The notes below the pieces were generated by a model. The model was not told the DNA's origin. It searched no databases and saw nothing but the letters and a program-made list of their open reading frames with translations. Made by a program: the position numbers and the translations under genes. 64,000 bases of DNA, taken from Thermus sp. LT1-2-5 (GTDB lineage Bacteria > Deinococcota > Deinococci > Deinococcales > Thermaceae). This document shows, one piece after another, positions 56,240-64,000 of this stretch. The DNA is taken from contig NZ_BSRG01000009.1 in assembly GCF_040363165.1 (NCBI RefSeq), forward strand, positions 1-64,000. Direction: 5' to 3'. How positions within the stretch are numbered: position 1 is the stretch's first letter; each line of letters begins with the position of its first letter.

Positions 56240-57821
56240 GGCGGCCAAGGTTCGGGTGCGGGACCTCCTCCTGAGGGGCCTCGAGGCCCTCTCCCGCACC
56301 CCCGTGGACCCCGCTCCCTTGCGCCAGGCCCTTTTAGACTTGGAGGGGCCCTTTCTCCTGGTGGTGGTGGGGGAGTTCAACAGCGGCAAGTCCAGCCTGG
56401 TGAACGCCCTCTTGGGCGAGGATCTCCTTCCCGAGGGCCCCACCCCCACCACGGACCGCATCCAGCTCCTGGCCTACGGGGAGGGGGAAGGGGAGGAGGC
56501 CGAGGGGTTCCTCCGCCTCCCAAGGCCCCATCCCCTCCTCAAGGACCTCGCCCTGGTGGACACCCCGGGGACCAACGCCCTTCTGGCCCATCACGAGGTC
56601 CTGACCCGCCGCTTCCTTCCCCGGGCCGATCTCATCCTCTTCGTCACCAGCGCCGACCGGCCCCTGACCCGCTCCGAGGGGGAGCTCCTGGCCCTTATCC
56701 GGGACTGGGGGAAAAAGGTGGTCCTGGTGGTGAACAAGGCGGACCTCCTCTCGGGGGCGGACCGGGAGGCGGTGGCCCGCTACGTGGGCCAGGGGGCGAG
56801 GGAGGTGTTGGGGGAGGAGGTTCCCCTCTTCCTCGTTTCCGCCCGGCTCGGCAAGGAGGGAAGGGACGAGGGGTTGGAGCGCCTGCGGGCGCACGTGGAG
56901 CGCACCCTTGCGGGGGAGGCCCTGCCCCTCAAGCTTTCGGCCGCCTTGGGGGTTTTCCGGCGCCTTTTGCGGGAGGGGGAGGAGGCCTTGGACCGGGAGC
57001 GGGAGGAGGTGGAGCGGGCCCTCGCCACCTGCGGGGCCCTGGAGGCCCTCCTGGCGCGGCATGCGGACCGGGTCAGGCGGGACTTCTCCGGGCAGGTGGC
57101 CCTGGTGGAGCGGGTCTTCCGGGAGGTGGAGGAGCGGGGGTACCGCTTTCTGGAGGAGACCGTGCGCCTGGGCCGCCTCCCCGACCTCCTGAACGCCAAG
57201 GCCTTCCGGGAAAGCTTCCTCAGGGAGGTGGTCCAGGACGCCGGGGCGCGGCTGGAGCGGGCGGTGGGGGAGGCCCTGCGCTGGCTCGCCCGCCGAGAGG
57301 AGGAGCTCCTCCTGGACGCCCTTACCCTCCTAAAGGAGGCCCGTCCCGTCCCCAAGGGGGAGGAGCCCCTTTACGCCTCCTTGGAGGAGGCCCTCGCCCG
57401 GTTCCGCCCCGAGGCGGAGGCGGAAAGGCTTTCCGGCCTGGCCCAGGAGGCGGTGGTGCGCGCCCTGGCGGGGGGTGTAGGGGGGCTGGGCCTGGGAGCG
57501 GCCTTGGCCCTTGCCCTGAAGGGGCTGGTGGCGGACCTCACCGGGCTTTTGGCGGGGTTTTTCGTGGCCTTCCTCGCCCTTTCCGTGCTCCCCCGGCGAA
57601 AGGAGCGGGCGAAGCGCCTCCTTTCCCAGGGCTTGGCGGAGGCGTACGCCGCGGTGCGCAAGGGCTTAGAGGAGGCTCTGGAGGAGGGGCTTTCCCGCCA
57701 GCGGGAGAGGTTTGAGGGGCTTTACCGGGATCGCTGCGAGGCCCTGCGGGCACGCCTCGGGGACCTCGAGGCGAGGAGGGGGGCCCTTCGGGCCCTGGCG
57801 GAGGAGGCCCGTGTGGCTTGA
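56220..57821 (+). CDS. Bacterial dynamin-like GTPase
   Basis: A 533-residue large GTPase. G1 is VVVGEFNSGKSSLVNALLGE near residue 46, G2 lies in GPTPTTDRIQL, G3 is LVDTPGTNALLAHH and G4 VVLVVNKADLL. A long helical stalk follows, interrupted by hydrophobic segments at about 420-460 (GLGLGAALALALKGLVADLT and beyond), as in membrane-remodelling bacterial dynamins. A role in membrane maintenance or stress is likely by family; the LapA-like partner upstream fits this. Confidence 0.85.
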   Translation: MRLEEAKAAKVRVRDLLLRGLEALSRTPVDPAPLRQALLDLEGPFLLVVVGEFNSGKSSLVNALLGEDLLPEGPTPTTDRIQLLAYGEGEGEEAEGFLRLPRPHPLLKDLALVDTPGTNALLAHHEVLTRRFLPRADLILFVTSADRPLTRSEGELLALIRDWGKKVVLVVNKADLLSGADREAVARYVGQGAREVLGEEVPLFLVSARLGKEGRDEGLERLRAHVERTLAGEALPLKLSAALGVFRRLLREGEEALDREREEVERALATCGALEALLARHADRVRRDFSGQVALVERVFREVEERGYRFLEETVRLGRLPDLLNAKAFRESFLREVVQDAGARLERAVGEALRWLARREEELLLDALTLLKEARPVPKGEEPLYASLEEALARFRPEAEAERLSGLAQEAVVRALAGGVGGLGLGAALALALKGLVADLTGLLAGFFVAFLALSVLPRRKERAKRLLSQGLAEAYAAVRKGLEEALEEGLSRQRERFEGLYRDRCEALRARLGDLEARRGALRALAEEARVA

Positions 57822-58820
57822 GGCCACCACCCACCCCGGCCTCGAGGATCTCCTCCTGGAGGAGCTTTCCCGCCTGTACCCGGGGAGGGAGGCGGAGGTG
57901 GATCCGCGGAAGGGCCGGGTGCGGGTGCGCCTCCCCGAAGGGGTGGGGGAGGAGGCCTTCCGGCTCCACCTCGCCCACCACCTGGTCCTTTTCCGCGCCC
58001 GGCTTGCCCTACCCCCCAGGACCCCCTGGGGGCCTTGGAGCGGGCGGCTTGGGCTTTGGAGCTCCCCGAGCTCCAGGGAGCCCAAAGCTTCCGGGTGGAG
58101 GCCCGCAGGGAGGGGGATCACCCCTTCCAAAGCCCCGAGGTGGAGCGCCGCCTGGGAGCCCCCCTCCGGGCCCGGTACGGGGTGGCGGTGGACCTCGAGG
58201 CGCCCCAGGTGCGGGTGCGGGTGGACGTGCGGGGAGGGGAGGCCCTTCTTGGGGTCCAGCTCACCGCCAGGCCCCTTTCCCGCCGCTTTCCCAAGGCGAG
58301 CCCCAGGGGAAGCCTCTCCCCTGTGCTGGCCCAGGCCCTCCTGCGCCTGGGAGGGGCCCGCCCGGGCGCGCGGGTGCTGGACCCCTTCACGGGCTCGGGG
58401 ACCATCGCCCTCGAGGCCGCGGACACCCTGGGCCGGGAAAGCCCCGTCTATGCGGGGGACCTGGACGAGGGGCGCTTGGTGCTAGCCCGGGAGGCGGCCT
58501 TGGCCTCCGGTCTCCCGTGGATTGAGTTCAGGAGGGCGGATACCCGCCGCCTTCCTCACTTCTTCCCCCAGGTGAACCTCATCCTGGCCAACCCTCCCCA
58601 CGGCCTGCGGCTGGGGCGGAGGTCGGCCCTTCTCGGCCTCTACCGGGACTTTCTGGAAGAGGCCAAGGCCCTCCTGCCCCCTGGGGGAAGGCTCGTCCTC
58701 CTCACCCTTCGCCCCGCCCTCCTCCGGAGGGTCCTCCCCCCCGGCTTGGCCCTCCGCCACGCCCGGGTGGTGGAGCAGGGGGGTGTGTATCCCCGGTTCC
58801 TCGTGCTAGAGAAGCTCTAG
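57811..58820 (+). pseudogene. trmN: tRNA (m2G6) methyltransferase TrmN, frameshifted
   Basis: From GTG 57811 the frame encodes the N-terminal and THUMP part, WLEATTHPGLEDLLLEELSR to LVLFRARLALPP. Homology then continues in the -1 frame with DPLGALERAAWALELPELQG, the SAM motif LDPFTGSGTIALEAADTL and the catalytic NPPHGLRLGRRS. The break is in a run of six C at 58012-58017; one more C restores about 336 codons. Without it the product is truncated near 58485. The T. thermophilus homologue methylates G6 of tRNA-Phe. This may be a mutation, sequencing error or programmed shift. Starts 11 bases inside the GTPase gene. Confidence 0.85.
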
Positions 58821-60197
58821 GGCGAGCTTCTCCCCCTCCTCGGGGACGCCTGCGGGGTAGCGGCCGTTGAAGCAGGCCAGGCACACGGGCCCCCCGATGG
58901 CCCGCTTGACCCCTTCCTCCGAGAGGAAGGCCAAGGAATCGGCCCCGATGTAGGCGCGGATCTCCTCCAGGCTCTTCTGGGCGGCGATGAGCTCCTTGCG
59001 GGCGGCGGTGTCGATGCCGTAGTAGCAGGGGAAGCGGATGGGAGGGCTGGAGACGCGGAAGTGTACCTCCTTCGCCCCCGCCTCCTTCAAGAGGGCCACG
59101 ATGTGGCGGCTGGTGGTGCCCCGCACGATGGAGTCGTCGATGAGGACCACCCGCTTGCCCCTCACCGCCGAGGTGGGGGAGAGCTTGAGGCGGGTCTTCA
59201 GGTCGCGAAGCTCCTGGGTGGGCTGGATGAAGGTGCGGCCGGCGTAGGGGTTCTTGTAGAGGCCGTACTCCAGGGGGAGGCCGCTGGCCCGGGCGTAGCC
59301 GATGGCGGCCCCTATGCCGGAGTCGGGCACGGGCACCACGATGTCCGCCTCCGCCGGGGCCTCCCGGAAAAGCTCCTCCCCCATCCGCACCCGGGCGGCG
59401 TAGGCCTCGGTGCCGTCCAGGAGGCTATCGGGCCGGGCGAAGTAGATCCACTCAAAGGCGCAGGGGGCGGGGTTGGGGGGGAGGACCTGGTGGCTTTGGA
59501 GCTCCCCGTCCTCCACCCAGACCACCTCCCCAGGCCGCACGTCCCGGAGGTAAACCGCCCCCAGAAGGGCCAGGGCCGGCGGCTCGGAGGCGAAGGCGTA
59601 GCCCCAAGGGGCCCGCCCGATGACCAGGGGCCGCACCCCGTGGGGGTCGCGGAGGGCGAGGAGGGTCTTGCGGTCCATGAGGAGGATGGAATACCCCCCT
59701 TCCAGGCGCTTCATGGCCTCGAGGGCGGCCTCGATGAGGGGAAGGTGGGCGAGGCGGGCCAGGAGGAGGAGCATGACCTCGGTGTCCGAGGTGCTCTGGA
59801 AGGTGGCCCCCTCTAGGAGGAGGCGGTCGCGCAGGGGCTTGGCGTTGGTGAAGTTGCCGTTGTGGGCGATGGCCAGGACCCCGTGGGCGGTGCGGGCGGT
59901 GAGGGGTTGGGCGTTGAAGCGGAGGTTGGAGCCCGTGGTGGAGTAGCGGGTGTGGGCCAGGCCCAGACGGGCCTCGGGCAGGCGGAGCTTGGCCAGGCGC
60001 TCCTCGGTGAAGACCTGGTTCACCAGGCCCAGGTCCTTTTCCACCAGGAACTCCTTGCCGTCGCTCACGGCGATGCCTGCCGCCTCCTGGCCCCTATGCT
60101 GCAGGGCGAGAAGCCCCAGGTGGAGCAACCCCGCCACGTCCAAGGGGCTTTCGCTCCAAAGGCCTAGGACGCCGCACTCCTCCCTCGGCTTATCCAT
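58806..60197 (-). CDS. purF: Amidophosphoribosyltransferase PurF
   Basis: PurF (463 residues) starts de novo purine synthesis, making phosphoribosylamine from PRPP and glutamine. [20 protein letters not shown] shows a seven-residue propeptide before Cys8, the presumed glutamine-amidotransferase nucleophile, as in Bacillus-type PurF. The PRPP motif is [19 protein letters not shown]. Cysteines in [16 protein letters not shown] and VCLACFNG suggest the 4Fe-4S cluster of the Bacillus class. It overlaps purL by 8 bases and ends convergent with trmN. Confidence 0.96.
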   Translation of the reverse strand: MDKPREECGVLGLWSESPLDVAGLLHLGLLALQHRGQEAAGIAVSDGKEFLVEKDLGLVNQVFTEERLAKLRLPEARLGLAHTRYSTTGSNLRFNAQPLTARTAHGVLAIAHNGNFTNAKPLRDRLLLEGATFQSTSDTEVMLLLLARLAHLPLIEAALEAMKRLEGGYSILLMDRKTLLALRDPHGVRPLVIGRAPWGYAFASEPPALALLGAVYLRDVRPGEVVWVEDGELQSHQVLPPNPAPCAFEWIYFARPDSLLDGTEAYAARVRMGEELFREAPAEADIVVPVPDSGIGAAIGYARASGLPLEYGLYKNPYAGRTFIQPTQELRDLKTRLKLSPTSAVRGKRVVLIDDSIVRGTTSRHIVALLKEAGAKEVHFRVSSPPIRFPCYYGIDTAARKELIAAQKSLEEIRAYIGADSLAFLSEEGVKRAIGGPVCLACFNGRYPAGVPEEGEKLALELL

Positions 60198-62364
60198 CCA
60201 GGACCTCCCGCAAGGGGCGTTGCCAGATGGCCTTAAGCTCGGCCACCTCCCACTCTAGCACCCCCTTGGGGGTGAGGACCGTGAGGGTCTTCCCCCCCGT
60301 CTCCCCCAGGATGCGGTAGGGGAGACCCTGGGCCTCGAGGCGGGCGGTGGCCTCCTTCAGGTGGTCCTTGGCCACGGTGAAGAGGATGCGGCTCGGGGCC
60401 TCGCCGAAGAGGGCTTCCAGGCCTGCCTCCCGCACCTCCACCGTGGCCCCGAGGCCGTAGGGGAAGGTCATCTCCGCCAGGGCCACCAAAAGCCCTCCCT
60501 CCGCCAGGTCGTGGGCGGTCCGCACCAGGCCCAGGCCGATGAGCTGGCGGATGACCTCCTGCACCGCGCTCTCCCGCTCCAGGTCCAAGGCGGGGGGGTG
60601 GCCGGCCTCGAGGCCGGTGAGGAGGTAAAGGACTTCGCTTCCCCCAAGCTCCCCCCGCTCCTCCCCCAGGAGAACCACCACCTCCCCGGGCCGCCGAAAG
60701 CCCATCTCCGCCCGGCGCCTGATGTCCAAGACCCCCACCACCCCCACCATGGCTGTGGGGGGGATGCGGCGGCCCCCTGCCTCGTTGTAGAGGGAAACGT
60801 TGCCGCTCACCACGGGCACGCCCAAGGCGGCGCTGGCCTCCTTCAGGCCCTCGATGGTTTCCTTGAGCTCGTAATAGCCCTCGGGGGTTTCCGGGCTTCC
60901 CAGGTTGAGGCCATCGGTGTAGGCGAGGGGTTTCGCCCCCACCACGGACACGTTGCGGCAGGCCTCCGCCAGGGCGTGCATGGCCCCCAGGCGGGGGTGG
61001 AGGCGGCTATAGCGGGGGTTTTGGTCCACCTTGGCGGCGATGCCGAGGCTGGTCCCCTTGAGCCAGAGGATGGCGGCATCCCCCTTTCCCGGCACCAAGG
61101 CGGTGCGGGTGCCCACCTGGTGGTCGTAGCGCTCGTAGACGGCTTCCCGGCTTGCCAGGTTGGGGGAGGCGAGGAGCCTCTCCAGGACCTCCTTGGCCTC
61201 CGCCTGCAGGGGGGGAAGGGGGGTTTCCCGGAGGCGTTTCACCTCGGGGTCCTCCTGGGCCAGGCGCACGTAGCTGGGGGCCTCCGCCAGGGCCTCCGTG
61301 GGCACCTCCGCCACCACCTCCCCCCGGAAGAGGACCCTGAAGACCCGTTCCGGGATGGTCCGGGCCACGGCCACGCAGTCCAGGCCCCACCGGCGAAAGA
61401 CCTCCTCTAGCTCCTTTTCCTTCCCTGGCCGGGGCACCAGGACCATGCGCTCTTGGCTTTCCGAGAGGAGGAGCTCCTCGGGGGCCATGCCCGCCTCCCG
61501 GGTGGGGACCAGGTCCAGGTTGAGCTCCACCCCGAGGCCCGACTTGTGGGCGAGCTCGGCCAGGCTGGAGGTGAGCCCCGCCGCCCCCATGTCCTGCACC
61601 CCTTCCACCAGGTCCTTCTCTATGGCCTCGAGGGTGGCCTCCATGAGGAGCTTCCCCAAAAAGGGGTCCCCCACCTGCACCGCCGGGCGGTCCTCCTCCT
61701 TCTCCTCCCTTAGCTCCCGGCTGGCGAAGGCCGCCCCCCCGATGCCGTCCCGGCCCGTCTTGGCCCCGGCGTAGTAGATGGGGCGGCCCAAGGAGGCGCG
61801 GCTTTTCCGCAGGTGCTCTTCCCGTAAAAGCCCCAAGCACATGGCGTTCACCAAGGGGTTTTCCCGGTAGCCCTCGTGGAAGTAGAGGTCCCCGCCCACG
61901 GTGGGCACGCCGATGGCGTTCCCGTAAAAGGCGATGCCGGAAACCACCCCCTTGAAGAGGTAGCGGCTTCGGCCCTCGGGAGGGCCGAAGCGCAGGGAGT
62001 CCAGGAGGGCGATGGGGCGGGCCCCCATGCTCAGGATGTCCCTAAGGATCCCCCCCACCCCCGTGGCCGCCCCTTGGAAGGGCTCCACGGCGGAGGGGTG
62101 GTTATGGCTTTCGATCTTGAAGGCCACCGCCCACCCTTCCCCCAGGCGCACCACCCCGGCGTTTTCCCCCGGGCCCTGCAGAACCGCTTCCCCCTCCTTG
62201 GGGAGCTCCTTGAGGAGGGGGCGGGAGTTCTTGTAGGCGCAGTGCTCGCTCCACATCACCTTGAAGAGGAGGAGCTCCACCCGGTTGGGCTCCCGCCCAA
62301 GCCGCCTTTGGATCTCCCGGTACTCCCCATCCGGGATGCCCAACTCCTTGGCCAAGGCTTCCAT
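60190..62364 (-). CDS. purL: Phosphoribosylformylglycinamidine synthase, PurL subunit
   Basis: The 724-residue small-type PurL, which works with PurQ and PurS to convert FGAR to FGAM. Signatures: [60 protein letters not shown] and [19 protein letters not shown] 62364 overlaps the upstream HAD gene stop (TGATG); the longer in-frame version is rejected. The downstream purF start overlaps its stop. Confidence 0.97.
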   Translation of the reverse strand: MEALAKELGIPDGEYREIQRRLGREPNRVELLLFKVMWSEHCAYKNSRPLLKELPKEGEAVLQGPGENAGVVRLGEGWAVAFKIESHNHPSAVEPFQGAATGVGGILRDILSMGARPIALLDSLRFGPPEGRSRYLFKGVVSGIAFYGNAIGVPTVGGDLYFHEGYRENPLVNAMCLGLLREEHLRKSRASLGRPIYYAGAKTGRDGIGGAAFASRELREEKEEDRPAVQVGDPFLGKLLMEATLEAIEKDLVEGVQDMGAAGLTSSLAELAHKSGLGVELNLDLVPTREAGMAPEELLLSESQERMVLVPRPGKEKELEEVFRRWGLDCVAVARTIPERVFRVLFRGEVVAEVPTEALAEAPSYVRLAQEDPEVKRLRETPLPPLQAEAKEVLERLLASPNLASREAVYERYDHQVGTRTALVPGKGDAAILWLKGTSLGIAAKVDQNPRYSRLHPRLGAMHALAEACRNVSVVGAKPLAYTDGLNLGSPETPEGYYELKETIEGLKEASAALGVPVVSGNVSLYNEAGGRRIPPTAMVGVVGVLDIRRRAEMGFRRPGEVVVLLGEERGELGGSEVLYLLTGLEAGHPPALDLERESAVQEVIRQLIGLGLVRTAHDLAEGGLLVALAEMTFPYGLGATVEVREAGLEALFGEAPSRILFTVAKDHLKEATARLEAQGLPYRILGETGGKTLTVLTPKGVLEWEVAELKAIWQRPLREVLDG

Positions 62365-63077
62365 CACTCTAGGAGGGGGAGGAGCTCGCGGTGGTCCTTC
62401 ACCTTGGCCGTGGGCTTCACCTCCCCGTTCACCTCCCTCAGGCCCACGTACTGCACCGCCCAAGGATAGCCGGCGCCGAAGGCCCCCTTGATGTCCGTGT
62501 GGGGCAGGTCCCCCACGTGGAGGGCCTCCTCGGGGGCCACCCCTAGGGCCTCGAGGGCCACGTGGAAGGCCTCGGCCTTGGGCTTGACGAAGCCGGTTTC
62601 GTCGGAGAAGCTATAGGCCTGGAAAACGTCCAAGCCTTGCCTGCGCAGGTGCTCCCGGAGGAGGCGGCCCGGGGTCATGCCCGTGTCGGAAACAAGGGCC
62701 AAGGGGTACTTCCCGGCAAGCGCCTTGAGGACCTCCACCCCAGGCAGGGGCTTGAGGTCGGCGAGGAGGGAGGTTTCCTCCAGCTTTCGTGCGGTGAGGG
62801 CGATGAGCCCGGGGTCGTGGGGGGCTCCAAGAAGGGCGAAGATGCGGCCCACCCGCTCGTACACGGACATGTGCTCCCCCGCCTTCCAGGCCTCCTCAAA
62901 GGCCAAGGCCGCCTGCCGGTAGGCCTCCCGCACCTCGCTCTCCTCCGCAGGGTGGCCCGCCTCGGACAGCGCATCCAGGAGGATCTCGTACCGGGCAGGC
63001 ATGACCTTTTCCAAAAACGCCTCCCCCTCGGTGAAGAGGGTGCCCCAGAAGTCAAAGGTGATGGCCTTGGGTTTCAT
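62364..63077 (-). CDS. HAD-superfamily hydrolase
   Basis: A 237-residue HAD phosphatase. Motif I is [17 protein letters not shown] (the second Asp is replaced by a Trp-containing DFWGT, usual in this subgroup), motif II is [11 protein letters not shown], then [17 protein letters not shown] with the Lys, and motif [18 protein letters not shown]. Its role may be removal of damaged nucleotides or sugar phosphates. It is set between purQ and purL with start/stop overlaps on both sides, so a function linked to purine synthesis is possible but unproven. Confidence 0.85.
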   Translation of the reverse strand: MKPKAITFDFWGTLFTEGEAFLEKVMPARYEILLDALSEAGHPAEESEVREAYRQAALAFEEAWKAGEHMSVYERVGRIFALLGAPHDPGLIALTARKLEETSLLADLKPLPGVEVLKALAGKYPLALVSDTGMTPGRLLREHLRRQGLDVFQAYSFSDETGFVKPKAEAFHVALEALGVAPEEALHVGDLPHTDIKGAFGAGYPWAVQYVGLREVNGEVKPTAKVKDHRELLPLLE

Positions 63078-63766
63078 GATCTAACCTCCTGTGGAACCTC
63101 CAAAAGCCCCAAGAAGAGGGGAAGCCCGTCCTCCCCTCCCAGAACGGGGTCCACGGCCCGCTCGGGGTGGGGCATCATGCCGAGGACGTTGCCCTTCTCG
63201 TTCACGATGCCGGCGATGTCGTTCAGGCTCCCGTTGGGGTTAAAGTCCTTCTCCCCCGCCAGGGGGGCGTAGCGGAAGACCACCTGGCCTTCCCCTTCCA
63301 GCCGCCTTAGGGTTTCGGGGTCGGCGTAGTAACGCCCCTCGGCGTGGGCGATGGGCAGGCGGAGAACCTGGCCCCTTTGGTAAAGCCGGGTGAAGGGGAG
63401 GTCGGTCCGTTCCACCCGCACCCCCACCTCCTTGCAGGTGAAGTGGAGGTTGAGGTTGGCGAGGAGGGCCCCGGGGAGGATCCCCGCCTCCGTGAGGACC
63501 TGGAAGCCGTTGCAGACCCCGATGACGAAGCGCCCTTCCCGGGCGAAGCGGCGCACCGCCTCCATCACTGGGCTCTTGGCGGCGAGGGCCCCGGCCCTCA
63601 GGTAGTCCCCGTAGCTGAACCCCCCCGGGAGGAAGACCCCGTCAAAGCCTTTGAGGTCCCGCTCCGTGTGCCAGACGAACTCCGCCCGTATGCCCGCCTT
63701 CGTGAAGGCAAAACGGGCGTCTTCATCGCAGTTGGAGCCGGGGAAGCGAACGATGGCCCACCTCAT
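63074..63766 (-). CDS. purQ: Phosphoribosylformylglycinamidine synthase, PurQ subunit
   Basis: The glutaminase subunit (230 residues) that feeds ammonia to PurL. RWAIVRFPGSNCDEDARFAF opens it; the triad is in FVIGVCNGFQVLTEAGILPG (Cys) and MPHPERAVDPVLG (His, Glu), with PIAHAEGRYYADPE conserved. The start overlaps purS and the stop overlaps the HAD gene, each by four bases. Confidence 0.97.
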   Translation of the reverse strand: MRWAIVRFPGSNCDEDARFAFTKAGIRAEFVWHTERDLKGFDGVFLPGGFSYGDYLRAGALAAKSPVMEAVRRFAREGRFVIGVCNGFQVLTEAGILPGALLANLNLHFTCKEVGVRVERTDLPFTRLYQRGQVLRLPIAHAEGRYYADPETLRRLEGEGQVVFRYAPLAGEKDFNPNGSLNDIAGIVNEKGNVLGMMPHPERAVDPVLGGEDGLPLFLGLLEVPQEVRS

Positions 63767-64000
63767 AGCTCTTTTAGGGCCTCCAGGGTGTAGACCTCCA
63801 TCACCGGGTTGGCCAGGAGGCTTCCCAAGGCCTTGGCCTTTTCCTCGGCCTGGAGGAAGTTTTCCGCGGAGAAGACGATTTCCAAAACCTTTCCCACCCG
63901 CACGGACTCCACGGGGTGGCCGAGGTCCCTCAAGACCCCTTCCACCGCCCGGCCCTGAGGGTCCAGGATGCCGTCTTTGAGCTCGATGAGGAGCGTGGCT
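63763..64000 (-). CDS. purS: PurS subunit of FGAM synthase, truncated by window end
   Basis: Only the C-terminal 78 codons are in the window. They read ATLLIELKDGILDPQGRAVE, then GVLRDLGHPVESVRVGKVLE and onwards, the small PurS protein that joins PurQ and PurL. The missing part should be only a few residues (PurS is usually about 80-85 long). The start codon lies to the right of the window. Confidence 0.95.
   Translation of the reverse strand, partial: ATLLIELKDGILDPQGRAVEGVLRDLGHPVESVRVGKVLEIVFSAENFLQAEEKAKALGSLLANPVMEVYTLEALKEL

Noticed and set aside
57712-58485. 257-codon frame read as a separate protein
   Set aside because: It is the trmN N-terminus continued out of frame after the C6 tract; the second half is Trp/Ser/Pro/Arg-rich nonsense.

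Overview
The window is about 64 kb of very G+C-rich chromosome from a Thermus species (Deinococcus-Thermus). The ribosomal proteins, RNA polymerase alpha and omega, Rex, the GdhA/GdhB pair, LysJ/LysK and the alkyltransferase-like protein read as close relatives of the T. thermophilus proteins known to me, but with enough substitutions that this is probably another species of the genus. No insertion sequence, CRISPR array, rRNA gene or prophage was seen.

Layout. (1) 1-14959: the 3' end of tuf, then one fused S10-spc-alpha ribosomal cluster from rpsJ to rplQ that includes secY, adk, map, infA, rpmJ and rpoA, closed by a terminator. (2) 14949-28558: envelope and metabolism genes: a LapA-like protein, an EamA transporter, a secreted GH13 enzyme, an HNH nuclease, a secreted TPR protein, a SPOR protein, rex, a lipoprotein, a polyprenyl synthase, gdhA-gdhB, an acetyltransferase, a 2-hydroxyacid dehydrogenase, a decayed PIN toxin, a ThiS/MoaD-like protein and a deoxyhypusine-synthase-like enzyme. 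(3) 28581-37191: a 919-residue methyltransferase/TPR/DUF2325 protein, mqnD (futalosine menaquinone route), a CRP/FNR regulator, bshC, a SpoIID-like protein, an alkyltransferase-like protein and a cytosolic GH13 enzyme. (4) 37275-44868: gmk-rpoZ-coaBC-argR-marC, then on the other strand two GGDEF proteins flanking recN. (5) 44943-48963: tRNA-Glu, tRNA-Val and a large adenine-methylase gene in less G+C-rich DNA, the clearest accessory segment. (6) 48979-58820: lysK-lysJ behind a probable attenuator, folK, an S1 protein, trxA-plsX, archease-bshB-glyA, a LapA-like protein, a dynamin-like GTPase and a frameshifted trmN. (7) 58806-64000: purF-purL-HAD-purQ-purS on the minus strand.

Two features run through the whole window. 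Many transcription units outside the ribosomal cluster start with a TAnnnT -10 hexamer only 6-8 bases before the start codon, the leaderless-mRNA arrangement typical of this phylum, and this settles several starts (HNH, cytosolic GH13, gmk, folK). Packing is extreme: start/stop overlaps are the rule, five of seven convergent gene pairs overlap at their 3' ends, and several -10 hexamers contain the stop codon of the preceding gene.

The observations most worth following are: a predicted leader-peptide attenuator in front of lysJ (promoter, seven-codon ORF with Arg and Lys codons, mutually exclusive antiterminator and terminator); a lone DISARM-type methylase that seems to carry the N-terminus of the DISARM helicase DrmD; the methyltransferase/TPR/DUF2325 fusion; and a one-base frameshift in a C6 tract of trmN.
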